Assembly (NCBI RefSeq): GCF_000016425.1
Contig: NC_009380.1
Location: 3,786,144-3,850,143 of the forward strand
Direction of reading: 5' to 3'
DNA: 64,000 nucleotides
DNA from: Salinispora tropica CNB-440
GTDB taxonomy: Bacteria > Actinomycetota > Actinomycetes > Mycobacteriales > Micromonosporaceae
Below, one piece after another: positions 16,368 to 25,047 of the stretch. The translations under genes were made by a program, and so were the position numbers. Each line of letters starts with the position of its first letter. The stretch's first letter is position 1. The notes below the pieces were generated by a model. The model searched no databases. It saw nothing but the letters and a program-made list of their open reading frames with translations, and was not told the origin of the DNA.

Positions 16368-17663
16368 ATGCTCATCACGGACGACTTCCTGCCCGTACCG
16401 GTCCCGGAATCGCTGAACGCGACCTACCTGGTGCCGATGGCCGGGCTGCCGAAGGTAGGAACGAAGACCGCGGTACGGCACCTCACCGGGCGGCTCGCCG
16501 AGCCGGTGCACGCACTCGCCCGGCAGATGCTGGACAGCCCGCTGATGAGCGTGGACACCCGACCGATCCACGAGTTCCCCGAGCTGCCGCCGGACCTGCT
16601 CACCGCATTCGGCGCGACCGAGGCCCAGTTGTCCCGACTGGCGGCGGCGACCCACCTGGTCGTGGTACAGGCCGAATACCGGCCCGGCTGGCCGCCGGCG
16701 CACGAGTGGGCGGCGCGGGCGGTGGCGGCGGCGGTAGCCGACGCGGCCGGCGGCGACGTGGTGGATGTCTTCGGACTCCAGTTCCTCGACCCGGCGACCG
16801 CGCTGCGGTCCCTACCGGACGAGCAGGGCCGGATCCGGCTGGTCGACTGGGTGCTGGTGCCGTACTCGTCCGGCACCGACGGGCTCTGGTTCACCACCAA
16901 GGGGCTGCGCCGGTTCGGGCTGCTGGAGCTACAGGCACAGGGTGTGCCGGACCACCTGACCCGGGCCTGGGGAGCGGTGATGACCGGCACGGCGCGGCGG
17001 CTGCTGCGTGCGTGGACCGACGGCCTGGCCGGCGAGGAGCTACCCGCGTTCGTGCAGCTACCCGTACTGGCCACGGTCACCGGGGGAGACATCGCGGTGG
17101 CGTACGGCAACCCGGAACAGCATGGTGCGACCGCCCCGGTGTTGCTTCGGCTGGAACTGGACCCGGCGACGGATCCGGAGGCGGATTCGTTCCTCAACCT
17201 GCGGCCGCCGACCGGCTACTCCGGGCCGGACGGCCGCTACTACGCCGCTGCCTGCGGCACCCTCTTCACCGGCATCGCGCCGGACGTGCGCTACACCCGC
17301 TCCGGCGACGCGATGAGTCAGGCGGTCGCCACCGCCCGCGCCGCGCTGGGCGAGATCCGCGCCCGCTTCCTCGCCGGAGCGCTGCCACCGGAGACGCAGC
17401 TGGTGGTGAAGTACGGACTCCCCGGCGAGGACGGCCCGGAGTACGTGTGGGCCGGGGTCACCTCCTGGACGACGCCGGAACAGATCGAGGGCGCCAGCGC
17501 CAGCGACGCCCACACGGACCCAGCCGTACGGATCGGCTCTGCGGTGGTGGTGGAGGCGACCGACATCGTCGACTGGGCGGTCCTGGACGGCACCGGGGTC
17601 CGCGAAGGCGGCTGGACCCAGGCTGTCCTGGATGCCGGCGAACGACCCGCCCCGCCGGTCTGA
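16368..17663 (+). CDS. Conserved hypothetical protein with DUF2314-like C-terminus
   Basis: A 431-residue soluble protein starting MLITDDFLPVPVPESLNATY. GGGAGA lies just before the ATG, and TAGCGT at 16322 could be the promoter. The last 100 residues (VVKYGLPGEDGPEYVWAGV to EATDIVDWAVLDG) match the pattern of DUF2314: a 'x-x-E-x-x-W' strand, a loop, then a 'G-x-x-V, D-W' ending. The N-terminal 300 residues are not recognised, although they contain conserved-looking blocks (DVVDVFGLQFLDP, GLWFTTKGLRRFGL). No catalytic motif, signal peptide or membrane helix is seen. Its proximity to cobS gives no functional hint. Confidence 0.7.
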   Translation: MLITDDFLPVPVPESLNATYLVPMAGLPKVGTKTAVRHLTGRLAEPVHALARQMLDSPLMSVDTRPIHEFPELPPDLLTAFGATEAQLSRLAAATHLVVVQAEYRPGWPPAHEWAARAVAAAVADAAGGDVVDVFGLQFLDPATALRSLPDEQGRIRLVDWVLVPYSSGTDGLWFTTKGLRRFGLLELQAQGVPDHLTRAWGAVMTGTARRLLRAWTDGLAGEELPAFVQLPVLATVTGGDIAVAYGNPEQHGATAPVLLRLELDPATDPEADSFLNLRPPTGYSGPDGRYYAAACGTLFTGIAPDVRYTRSGDAMSQAVATARAALGEIRARFLAGALPPETQLVVKYGLPGEDGPEYVWAGVTSWTTPEQIEGASASDAHTDPAVRIGSAVVVEATDIVDWAVLDGTGVREGGWTQAVLDAGERPAPPV

Positions 17664-17716
17664 CCCACCCCACTCCCGGCGATCGGCAGGGGTGGCGCCG
17701 GCATGTCCGGGGCGAG

Positions 17717-18841
17717 CTACCGAACCGAGGGGTCGACGAACGGCGGACGGACCAGGCGCACCGTTGCCCGGCGTCCCCGGATGTCGACCTCGAGATCGAC
17801 CCCCTCGGCCAGGGCCGGCTCGGTGTCGATCAGGGCCAGGGCGATGCCCTGCTTCCGGGTCGGGCTGAAGGTGCCGCTGGTGACCGTGCCGACCGGCGTC
17901 TCACCGTGGTAGACGACCATGCCGGGGCGCGGGATGGCCCGGTCGACCGCCACCAGGCCCCGCAACCGGCGCCGGGGGCCGGCGGACTTCTCCGCGACCA
18001 GCGCCGCGCGCCCCCAGAAGGCGGGCTTGTCCCAGCCAACCGCCCAGCCTGAGCGAGCCTGCACCGGGGTGATTTCCCGCGACAGGTCCTGCCCGTGCAG
18101 CGGGTAGCCCATCTCGGTGCGCAGGGTGTCCCGGGCGGCCAGGCCGCACGCCTGAAGCTGCTCATCTGCGGCGAAGAGCGCGTCCCAGACTCCTCCGGCG
18201 TCCGCGGCGGGCAGGATCAGTTCATAGCCCAGCTCGCCGGTGTAGCCGGTGCGGCACACGGTCAGGTCGGCCCCGGCCAGCGTGCCCTCCGCGAAGCTCA
18301 TGTAGTCGTGCTCAGTGGGCAGGCCCAGCGCGCCGAGCAGATCGGCCGAGCGCGGGCCCTGCACCGCGAGGACCGCGTACGCCTCGTGCTCGTCGGTGAT
18401 CGTGATCGGCGACGGCGCGGCGGCCTGCAGCCGACGCACCACTTCGGCGGTGTTCGCGGCGTTGGGGATCAGGAAGACGTGGTCATAGGCGTACAGGTAG
18501 GCGATGATGTCGTCCACCACCCCACCGGCGGCGTCGTCGCAGCAGAGGGTGTACTGCGCGCGGCCCGGTTCGATCCGGGCCAGGTCGTTGCTGAGGCAGG
18601 CGTTGACGAAGTCCGCCGCCCCCATGCCGGTGACCCGCACCTTGCCCAGGTGCGACACGTCGAAGACGCCGACCGCGCCGCGGACCGCCGTATGCTCCTT
18701 GCGCACCCCGCCCCGGGCGTATTCGAGCGGCATCTCCCACCCGCCGAAGAGGGCGAACTTGGCGCCGGCAGCGACGTGCCGGTCGTGCAGCGGAGAGCGG
18801 CGCAGCCGGGTGTCGGCGGAGCCGGAGGTCACGTCGGTCAT
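17717..18841 (-). CDS. gcvT: Aminomethyltransferase, glycine cleavage T protein
   Basis: A 374-residue T protein that transfers the methylene group from aminomethyl-lipoyl H protein to tetrahydrofolate, releasing ammonia. RRSPLHDRHVAAGAKFALFGGWEMP and DVSHLGKVRVTG are the N-terminal signatures, CRTGYTGELGYELI is the central folate-site motif, and GTVTSGTFSPT lies near the C-terminus. The ATG at 18841 (MTDVTSGS) is preferred because TAAGTT sits 7 bases upstream. gcvH and gcvP are not in the window. It is divergent from pepA. The lipoate made by LipA and LipB at 31-34 kb would be needed by its H-protein partner. Confidence 0.93.
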   Translation of the reverse strand: MTDVTSGSADTRLRRSPLHDRHVAAGAKFALFGGWEMPLEYARGGVRKEHTAVRGAVGVFDVSHLGKVRVTGMGAADFVNACLSNDLARIEPGRAQYTLCCDDAAGGVVDDIIAYLYAYDHVFLIPNAANTAEVVRRLQAAAPSPITITDEHEAYAVLAVQGPRSADLLGALGLPTEHDYMSFAEGTLAGADLTVCRTGYTGELGYELILPAADAGGVWDALFAADEQLQACGLAARDTLRTEMGYPLHGQDLSREITPVQARSGWAVGWDKPAFWGRAALVAEKSAGPRRRLRGLVAVDRAIPRPGMVVYHGETPVGTVTSGTFSPTRKQGIALALIDTEPALAEGVDLEVDIRGRRATVRLVRPPFVDPSVR

Positions 18842-18848
18842 GGGTGGC

Positions 18849-18854
18849 AACTTA
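18849..18854 (-). promoter_or_regulatory. -10 hexamer TAAGTT for gcvT, leaderless-type
   Basis: On the minus strand TAAGTT is followed by GCCACCC and the gcvT ATG. Confidence 0.5.
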
Positions 18855-19002
18855 CCGGCACCACCCCGGCTGGTTAGCATCGGCGGGACCCGCCGGCACC
18901 ACTGGCGGGACAGCCCTGGTCAACGGCGGGTACGGTCCGCCGGAGACCTTCATCGCTGGTACGCGAAGACGCGACCAGCCCGGCCTGCCCGGAGTAGCTT
19001 CA

Positions 19003-20568
19003 GTGACATCGCCCACCATTTCCCTCAGCCTCGTCGACACCGACCCTGCCGAGCTCGCCGTTGACGCGATCGTCATCGGCGTACACAGTCAGCCCGGGGA
19101 ACGGGTCGGCGACCTCGTCGGCACCCTGCTGCTGGCCAGCGGCGCGGAGAGCATCGCCGCGGCCTTCGATGGAAAATTGACCGAGACGCTGGCGTTGCTC
19201 GGCGCGACCGGAGGGCCGGGCGAGGTGATCAAGCTAGCCACGCTCGGCACGGTTACCGCTCCAGTGATCGCCGCGGTGGGCCTCGGACCGGAGCCGACCG
19301 GCGCCGCCCCCGCCCCGGAGATCCTGCGCCGGGCGGCTGGTGCCGCGGTGCGGGCTCTCGCCGGCTCGACCCGAGTCGCGTTGGCCCTGCCGCTGCCGGA
19401 CGACGCCGACGCACCCGCCGCGCTGCGCGCGGTCTCCGAGGGAGGCCTGCTGGGCGGCTACCGGTTCGCCGGTTACAAGACCCGTCCGCAGCCGGCCCGG
19501 CGGGAGCCCGTCGCGGAGGTGCTGGTCGCGGTCCCGGACGCGGGTGACGCCGCCGCCGCGGCCGAGGTCGCCCGGGCGCAGGCGGTCGCCAACGCGGTCC
19601 GCTTCTCCCGGGACTGGGTCAACGCCGCCCCCAACGAGCTCAGCCCGCCCGCCTTCGCCGACTCCGTGGCAAGTGCCGCCCGGGCGGCTGGGCTGGAGGT
19701 GGAGGTGCTCGACGAGGTCGCCCTGCGCGAGGGCGGCTACGGGGGCATCACCGCCGTCGGGCAGGGGTCGCAGGCCCCGCCGCGGCTGGTACGGATCAGC
19801 TACACCCCGGCGGGCGGCGGCACCGGCAAGCGCGTCGCCCTGGTCGGCAAGGGCATCACCTTCGACAGCGGCGGTGTCTCGATCAAGCCGTCGCAGGGTA
19901 TGTGGGAGATGAAGGCCGACATGGCCGGCGCCGCCGCCGTCGCCGCCGCGATGTTGGCGGTCGCGGAGCTTGCGCCCGCCGTGCCGGTGACCGCGTACGT
20001 GCCGATGGCGGAGAACATGCCGTCCGGTACGGCGTACCGGCCGGGCGACGTCATCACGATGTTCAACGGCAAGCGCGTCGAGGTGCTCAACACCGACGCC
20101 GAGGGGCGGATGATCCTCGGCGACGCGATCGCCCGGGCCTGCGTGGACGGCTGCGACTACCTCCTGGAGACCTCCACGCTCACCGGCGGCCAGGTGGTCG
20201 CGCTGGGCAAGAAGGTGGCCGGTGTGATGGGCACGCCGGAGTTGTGCGAGCGGGTGCGGACCGCTGGCGAGGCGGTCGGCGAGCCGACCTGGCCGATGCC
20301 GCTGCCGGAGGACGTGCGCAAGGGCATGGACTCCGAGGTCGCCGACATCTCCCAGGTCAACGCGGGGATGGACCGGGCGGGTCACATGCTCCAGGGCGGT
20401 GTGTTCCTGCGTGAGTTCGTCACCGAGGAGGTCGCCTGGGCGCACATCGACATCGCCGGCCCCGGCTACCACTCGGGCGAGCCGACGGGCTACTGGACCA
20501 AGGGCGGCACGGGGGTGCCCGTCCGTACCCTGCTGCACCTGATCGAGGACATCGCCCGCCAGGGCTGA
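19003..20568 (+). CDS. pepA: Leucyl aminopeptidase (M17)
   Basis: A 521-residue di-zinc aminopeptidase that removes N-terminal residues from peptides in the cytoplasm. The GTG at 19003 follows GGAG by 8 bases. The N-terminal macro-like domain spans roughly residues 1-165 and the catalytic domain the rest. Key motifs are VGKGITFDSGGVSIKP (metal-binding lysine and aspartate), MKADMAGAA, and the family signature NTDAEGRMILGDA at about 20.09 kb. It reads away from gcvT and ends at a hairpin shared with a small convergent gene. In Streptomyces the same gene also precedes the lpd-sucB pair, so this is conserved gene order. Confidence 0.93.
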   Translation: MTSPTISLSLVDTDPAELAVDAIVIGVHSQPGERVGDLVGTLLLASGAESIAAAFDGKLTETLALLGATGGPGEVIKLATLGTVTAPVIAAVGLGPEPTGAAPAPEILRRAAGAAVRALAGSTRVALALPLPDDADAPAALRAVSEGGLLGGYRFAGYKTRPQPARREPVAEVLVAVPDAGDAAAAAEVARAQAVANAVRFSRDWVNAAPNELSPPAFADSVASAARAAGLEVEVLDEVALREGGYGGITAVGQGSQAPPRLVRISYTPAGGGTGKRVALVGKGITFDSGGVSIKPSQGMWEMKADMAGAAAVAAAMLAVAELAPAVPVTAYVPMAENMPSGTAYRPGDVITMFNGKRVEVLNTDAEGRMILGDAIARACVDGCDYLLETSTLTGGQVVALGKKVAGVMGTPELCERVRTAGEAVGEPTWPMPLPEDVRKGMDSEVADISQVNAGMDRAGHMLQGGVFLREFVTEEVAWAHIDIAGPGYHSGEPTGYWTKGGTGVPVRTLLHLIEDIARQG

Positions 20569-20575
20569 CCTGTCA

Positions 20576-20617
20576 GTAGGGTCCTCGTGTCCGCCGGGGC
20601 GGGTACGAGGGCCCTAC
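20576..20617. terminator. Hairpin between pepA and the convergent small gene
   Basis: GTAGGG-T-CCTCGT pairs with ACGAGG-G-CCCTAC, 13 positions with one wobble pair, over a 16-nt loop. Confidence 0.6.
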
Positions 20618-20645
20618 GCACCACCTACGCCGAGTCGGTGCGGCT

Positions 20646-20972
20646 TCAGAACAGTTCGGGGCGGCGCTTGCGGCGTTCGTTGTAGTCGCGCATCCGCTGC
20701 GGGTAGCCCATCAGGCGCACGTCGTACACCGGGATGCCCAACCGGTGGGCGAAGCGCCGCGCGCCGTCCGGGCCGTCGATCCGGCGGCGTGTCCACTCCC
20801 CGTCGTCGGCGATCAGCATGATCGTGGTCTCGGTGACGGTCGTCCGGGGCTCGATGTACGCCTCGACCCCCCGCCGGGTCCGCACGAAGTTCTCCAGGTG
20901 GCCCAGATCGCCCCGGTCAACCCCGCGATCCTGACTGACCGGACGCGCCTTCTTCCGTCGGAACAGTCCCAC
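20646..20972 (-). CDS. Conserved actinobacterial hypothetical protein
   Basis: A 108-residue basic protein starting at a GTG (VGLFRRKKARPV) that is preceded by GGGGAG; the longer open frame lacks a better start. The body contains GHLENFVRTRRGVEAY, a beta-rich segment TTVTETTIMLIADDGEWTRR and HRLGIPVYDVRLMGYPQRM. Similar proteins occur next to lpd and pepA in other actinomycetes and are sometimes labelled oxidoreductase, but no cofactor motif is present, so that label is not adopted. It is divergent from lpdA and may share its regulatory region. Confidence 0.7.
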   Translation of the reverse strand: MGLFRRKKARPVSQDRGVDRGDLGHLENFVRTRRGVEAYIEPRTTVTETTIMLIADDGEWTRRRIDGPDGARRFAHRLGIPVYDVRLMGYPQRMRDYNERRKRRPELF

Positions 20973-21150
20973 CGGCCGTCTCCCCACACCCGCACCATCG
21001 AAGCCGATGCCAAGGGTACGTGTCTCGGACGTGTCGTTGGGCACCTCGCTACCCGCGTCGGGCGTGGTGGTGACAAGATGACCGAGGTGGGGTGTGTCCG
21101 CATTCCCCCACCGTGACCCCCGATGCAACCAGGCGACCTGGGAGTTGGAC

Positions 21151-22539
21151 GTGAGCGAGCCGAACGAGACCTTCGACATCGTCATCCTCGGAGGTGGCAG
21201 CGGTGGCTACGCGGCGGCGCTGCGCGCCGCCGAGCTGGGCCTGTCCGTCGCGTTGGTCGAGAAGGGCAAACTTGGCGGCACCTGCCTGCACAACGGCTGC
21301 ATCCCGACCAAGGCGTTGCTGCACGCCGCCGAGGTCGCCGACCAGACCCGCGATTCGGAGCAGTTCGGCGTCAAGGCCGAGCTGGTTGGCATCGACATGG
21401 CGGCGGTCAACTCGTACAAGGACGGGGTGGTCGCTCGGCTGTACAAGGGTCTACAGGGCCTGCTGGGCGGCGCGAAGAACATCACCATCGTCGCCGGCGC
21501 CGGCCGGCTGGTGGCACCGAACACGGTCGAGGTCGACGGCAAGCGGTACACCGGCCGCAACGTCATCTTGGCCTCCGGCTCATACGCGAAGAGCCTGCCC
21601 GGCCTGGAGGTCGACGGCGAACGGATCATCACGAGCGACCATGCGCTGGTGATGGACCGGGTCCCGGCGTCGGTGATCGTGCTCGGTGGTGGGGTCATCG
21701 GGGTCGAGTTCGCCAGCGTGTGGAAGTCCTTCGGGGTGGACGTCACGATCATTGAGGCGCTGCCCCGGCTGGTCGCCGCCGAGGACGAGGAGTCGTCGAA
21801 GGCGCTGGAGCGGGCCTTCCGGAAGCGGAAGATCAACTTCAAGGTCGGCAAGCCGTTCGAGAAGGTCGAGAAGACCGACAGCGGCGTCCGGGTGACCATC
21901 GCCGGCGGCGAGGCCATCGAGGCCGAGCTGCTGCTGGTCGCCGTCGGTCGGGGACCGAACACCGCTGACCTCGGCTACGAGGAGCAGGGCGTCCGGATGG
22001 ACCGGGGTTACGTGCTGACCGACGAACGGCAGCGCACGAACGTACCGAACGTCTACGCGGTCGGCGACATCGTGCCCGGCCTCCAGCTGGCGCACCGCGG
22101 CTTCCAGCAGGGCATCTTCGTCGCTGAGGAGATCGCCGGAGAGAATCCGGCCGTCATCGACGAGTCCGGCATTCCTCGGGTCACCTACTCCGACCCCGAG
22201 CTGGCGTCGGTCGGTCTGACCGAGGCGAAGGCCAAGGAACAGTACGGCACCGACAAGATCAAAACCTACAACTACAACCTGGGCGGCAACGGCAAGAGCC
22301 AGATCCTCAAGACGACCGGCTTCGTCAAGCTGGTCCGGGTCGAGGACGGCCCGGTCGTCGGCGTGCACATGGTGGGTGCCCGAGTCGGTGAGCTGATCGG
22401 CGAGGCCCAGCTCATCTACAACTGGGAGGCGTACCCCGCCGAGGTGGCGCAGCTCGTGCACGCCCACCCGACCCAGAACGAGGCGCTGGGTGAGGCGCAC
22501 CTGGCCCTCGCCGGCAAACCGCTGCACGCGCACGCCTGA
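21151..22539 (+). CDS. lpdA: Dihydrolipoyl dehydrogenase (E3)
   Basis: A 462-residue flavoprotein that reoxidises dihydrolipoyl groups with NAD+. GGGSGGYAAALRAAELG is the FAD dinucleotide fold, GGTCLHNGCIPTKALL holds the redox disulfide, GGGVIGVEFASVW is the NAD fold, YAVGDI is the second FAD motif, and HAHPTQNEALGEA holds the catalytic His-Glu pair. The GTG at 21151 has GGAG 6 bases upstream. It lies 66 bases before the E2 gene in the same direction, so an E3-E2 operon is likely. As the only E3 in the window it may also serve the glycine cleavage system. Confidence 0.95.
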   Translation: MSEPNETFDIVILGGGSGGYAAALRAAELGLSVALVEKGKLGGTCLHNGCIPTKALLHAAEVADQTRDSEQFGVKAELVGIDMAAVNSYKDGVVARLYKGLQGLLGGAKNITIVAGAGRLVAPNTVEVDGKRYTGRNVILASGSYAKSLPGLEVDGERIITSDHALVMDRVPASVIVLGGGVIGVEFASVWKSFGVDVTIIEALPRLVAAEDEESSKALERAFRKRKINFKVGKPFEKVEKTDSGVRVTIAGGEAIEAELLLVAVGRGPNTADLGYEEQGVRMDRGYVLTDERQRTNVPNVYAVGDIVPGLQLAHRGFQQGIFVAEEIAGENPAVIDESGIPRVTYSDPELASVGLTEAKAKEQYGTDKIKTYNYNLGGNGKSQILKTTGFVKLVRVEDGPVVGVHMVGARVGELIGEAQLIYNWEAYPAEVAQLVHAHPTQNEALGEAHLALAGKPLHAHA

Positions 22540-22605
22540 CACGACAACCGCGGCGTCCGGCGACGGGCGACGATCCCATCAGGGGAATGAAGGAGTCTGG
22601 AGAAA

Positions 22606-24435
22606 ATGCCGGTATCGGTCACCATGCCCCGGCTCGGTGAGAGCGTCACCGAGGGCACCGTCACGCGCTGGCTCAAGCAGGAGGGCGACACCGTCGAGGT
22701 CGACGAGCCGCTGCTCGAGGTGTCGACCGACAAGGTGGACACCGAGATCCCGTCCCCCGCGGCCGGCGTGCTGACCCGCATCGTGGTCGGCGAGGACGAG
22801 ACCGCCGAGGTCGGCAGCGAGCTGGCGACGATCGGCGATGAGGCGTCGGGCGACAACGGGGCGACGGGCGGCGGCGAGGCCGAGTCGCGGCAGTCGGCGC
22901 CCGAGCCCACCGCCGCCGCCGAGGGCACGGGCCCGGAGCCGGAGCAGGAGCAGGAGCAGGAGCAGCCGGCTCCTGCGCCGTCGGGCGAGGGCAACCCGGT
23001 GACGATGCCGGCGCTCGGCGAGAGCGTCACCGAGGGCACGGTCACCCGCTGGCTCAAGCAGGTCGGCGACACCGTCGAGGTCGACGAGCCGCTGCTCGAG
23101 GTGTCGACCGACAAGGTGGACACCGAGATCCCCTCGCCGGTCGCCGGGACCGTCCTGGAGATCACCGTGGCGGAGGACGAGACCGCCGATGTCGGTGCGA
23201 CGCTGGCGGTCGTCGGCACGGCCGGTGCCGCGGCGAAGCCCGAGCCCGAGGCGAAGCCCAAGCCCGAGGCGAAGCCCAAGCCCGAGGCGAAGCCCGAGCC
23301 CGAGGCGAAGCCCGAGCCCGAGGCGAAGCCCGAGCCCGAGGCGAAGCCCGAGCCGAAGGTCACCGAACCGACCCCGGGCGCCTCCTACAACGAGCCGGCG
23401 GCCGAGACCGAGAGCGCCTCCGACCCGGCGAAGGCAGAGCAGGCCGCCGCCCCCTCGGCGCCCGCCTCCCGGCCGGCGACGACCGGCGGTACGGAGAACG
23501 CCGGCTACGTCACCCCACTGGTCCGCAAGCTCGCCGGCGAGCACGGGGTTGACCTCTCCACGATCAACGGCACCGGCGTTGGTGGCCGGATCCGCAAGCA
23601 GGATGTGCTCGACGCGGCCGAGCAGGCCCGCGCCGCCAAGGCGGCTCCGGCCCCGGCGGCGCAGCCCGCCGCCCCCGCGGCGAAGCCTGCTGCCCGGCCC
23701 ACGCCCAGCAGCAAGCGGGGTACCACCGAGAAGCTGCCACGGATCCGCGCGACCATCGCGAAGCGGATGCACGAGTCGCTGCACGAGATGGCGCAGCTCA
23801 CCACCGTGGTCGAGGTTGACGTCACCCGGATCGCCAAGCTGCGGGCGCAGGCGAAGGACGCCTTCCAGCAGCGGCACGGCGTAAAGCTGTCCTTCCTGCC
23901 GTTCTTCGCCCAGGCGGCCGTCGAGGCGTTGCAGGCCTACCCGATCGTCAACGCCCAGATGGACCTGACGGCGGGGAAGATCACCTACCCGGAGGCGGAG
24001 CACCTCGGCGTCGCCGTGGACACCGAGCGCGGCCTGATGGTGCCGGTCATCCACAACGCCGGCGACCTCAACCTGGGTGGCATCGCCAAGCGGGTCGCCG
24101 ACCTCGCCGAGCGCACCCGCACCAACAAGATCAGCCCGGATGAGCTCGCTGGTGCGACGTTCACGCTGACCAACACCGGCAGCCGGGGTGCCCTCTTCGA
24201 CACCCCGATCGTGCCGTCGCCGCAGTCGGCGATGCTCGGCACGGGTGCCGTGGTCAAGCGCCCGGTCGTGGTCAACGACCCCGACCTGGGTGAGGTCGTG
24301 GCCGTCCGGTCGATGATCTACCTGGCCCTCTCCTACGACCACCGACTGATCGACGGTGCGGACGCGGCCCGCTTCCTGGGCACGATCAAGGAGCGGCTGG
24401 AAGCCGGCAACTTCGAGGCCGAACTGGGCCGGTAA
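22606..24435 (+). CDS. sucB: Dihydrolipoamide acyltransferase E2 (2-oxoglutarate dehydrogenase type) with two lipoyl domains
   Basis: A 609-residue E2 core protein that carries acyl groups from E1 to CoA. Two lipoyl domains (about residues 1-78 and 127-205) each carry the lipoylated lysine in STDKVDTEIPSP. A Lys/Pro/Glu/Ala linker repeat follows (about 208-250), then a peripheral subunit-binding domain (YVTPLVRKLAGEHGVDL to IRKQDVLDAAE) and a catalytic domain ending in SYDHRLIDGADAARFL with the active histidine. The AAGGAGTCTGGAGAAA leader gives a strong ribosome binding site. Substrate type (succinyl or acetyl) is inferred from actinobacterial context. A perfect 20-bp hairpin closes the operon. 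The two lipoyl domains share a 68-bp stretch of identical DNA. Confidence 0.92.
   Translation: MPVSVTMPRLGESVTEGTVTRWLKQEGDTVEVDEPLLEVSTDKVDTEIPSPAAGVLTRIVVGEDETAEVGSELATIGDEASGDNGATGGGEAESRQSAPEPTAAAEGTGPEPEQEQEQEQPAPAPSGEGNPVTMPALGESVTEGTVTRWLKQVGDTVEVDEPLLEVSTDKVDTEIPSPVAGTVLEITVAEDETADVGATLAVVGTAGAAAKPEPEAKPKPEAKPKPEAKPEPEAKPEPEAKPEPEAKPEPKVTEPTPGASYNEPAAETESASDPAKAEQAAAPSAPASRPATTGGTENAGYVTPLVRKLAGEHGVDLSTINGTGVGGRIRKQDVLDAAEQARAAKAAPAPAAQPAAPAAKPAARPTPSSKRGTTEKLPRIRATIAKRMHESLHEMAQLTTVVEVDVTRIAKLRAQAKDAFQQRHGVKLSFLPFFAQAAVEALQAYPIVNAQMDLTAGKITYPEAEHLGVAVDTERGLMVPVIHNAGDLNLGGIAKRVADLAERTRTNKISPDELAGATFTLTNTGSRGALFDTPIVPSPQSAMLGTGAVVKRPVVVNDPDLGEVVAVRSMIYLALSYDHRLIDGADAARFLGTIKERLEAGNFEAELGR
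22684..23132 (+). repeat. 68-bp exact direct repeat within sucB lipoyl domains
   Basis: Bases 22684-22751 and 23065-23132 are identical, offset by 381 bases. They code the core of each lipoyl domain, including the lipoylated lysine. Flanking codons differ mainly at third positions, so the copies look homogenised. Confidence 0.85.
23234..23355 (+). repeat. Tandem AAGCCCGAGCCCGAGGCG-type repeat in the sucB linker
   Basis: An 18-base unit coding Lys-Pro-Glu/Lys-Pro-Glu-Ala is repeated about six times in frame, making the flexible linker between the second lipoyl domain and the subunit-binding domain. Confidence 0.8.
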
Positions 24436-24445
24436 CACCCGACCC

Positions 24446-24488
24446 GACGACGCAGGGCTGCCCGGTTTCCGGGCAGCCCTGCGTCGTC
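24446..24488 (+). terminator. Strong terminator after sucB, perfect 20-bp stem
   Basis: GACGACGCAGGGCTGCCCGG and its exact reverse complement are separated by TTT, 11 bases past the sucB stop codon. Confidence 0.9.
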
Positions 24489-24788
24489 TCACGGGTCAGG
24501 CTGCTCCGCGACGAACACGCCGACGCCATGGACACCCTCGACGAACCCTTGCGTCTGAGGCACCAGGATCGCCTGACGCGCGACCGTCTGCGGCAACCGG
24601 GCTGGCCACTTCGTGAAACGCGCCCGACCGCCTGCCCGGACCGGCACGCGTCTATCCCGACCGAACCACCACCGCCGAGGCCGCGAAACACCCGCTGGCA
24701 CGACGAACCGACCCAGGCCAGCCCACAGGTGGGGGCGGGCCGGGCGGTTGACCCTCGCGCAGGCCTGGCGGGCTAACGGTGGGCACTG
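24489..24788. other. 300 bases without a confident gene
   Basis: Open frames exist on both strands, for example from 24528 forward (MDTLDEPLRLRHQ), but none has a ribosome binding site or recognisable domain. This may be decayed sequence beside the remnant at 24789. Confidence 0.4.
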
Positions 24789-25020
24789 GTGACGAAACAT
24801 CCGCACACGCCACTGCGGCCACTCTGGCTGTGCCGACGATGCGCCGCACCGTGGTCGTGCGGCTCCGCCCGGCTGACGCTACTGCGGGAGTACGCCCCCG
24901 ATCGGGTGGCGTTGCTCGTCTACCTGGGTGCGCTGCGGTACGAGGCGACCGAACAATTGCACGCGCTCAACCCGCGGGAGACGGTAGTCAAACCCGCCTC
25001 CGCTCGAATACCAGCTTCCC
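24789..25020 (+). pseudogene. Probable remnant of a small CxxC...WxC protein
   Basis: From the GTG at 24789 the frame reads VTKHPHTPLRPLWLCRRC, followed by AAPWSCGSARLTLLREYA and ALRYEATEQLHALNPRE. This resembles short actinomycete proteins with the pattern CxxC-x4-WxC that are often labelled flavin reductase without evidence. After LNPRE the likeness stops and the frame runs without domain content into the promoter and coding region of the FUSC gene, which uses another frame. I therefore read it as a 3'-truncated gene. It could still be translated as a longer overlapping product; confidence is limited. Confidence 0.35.
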
Positions 25021-25035
25021 GGGCAATCCGATCGA

Positions 25036-25041
25036 TAGTCT
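25036..25041 (+). promoter_or_regulatory. -10 hexamer TAGTCT, leaderless-type
   Basis: TAGTCT, then GCACGA, then the GTG at 25048. Confidence 0.5.
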
Positions 25042-25047
25042 GCACGA

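Noticed and set aside
22579..24492. Long open frame antisense to sucB (637 codons)
   Set aside because: A shadow of high-GC third positions; Arg/Gly/Leu-rich repetitive translation with no domain, while the plus strand codes a clear E2 protein.
24528..24776. 82-codon frame starting MDTLDEPLRLRHQ
   Set aside because: No ribosome binding site or recognisable domain; kept only as part of a gene-free stretch.
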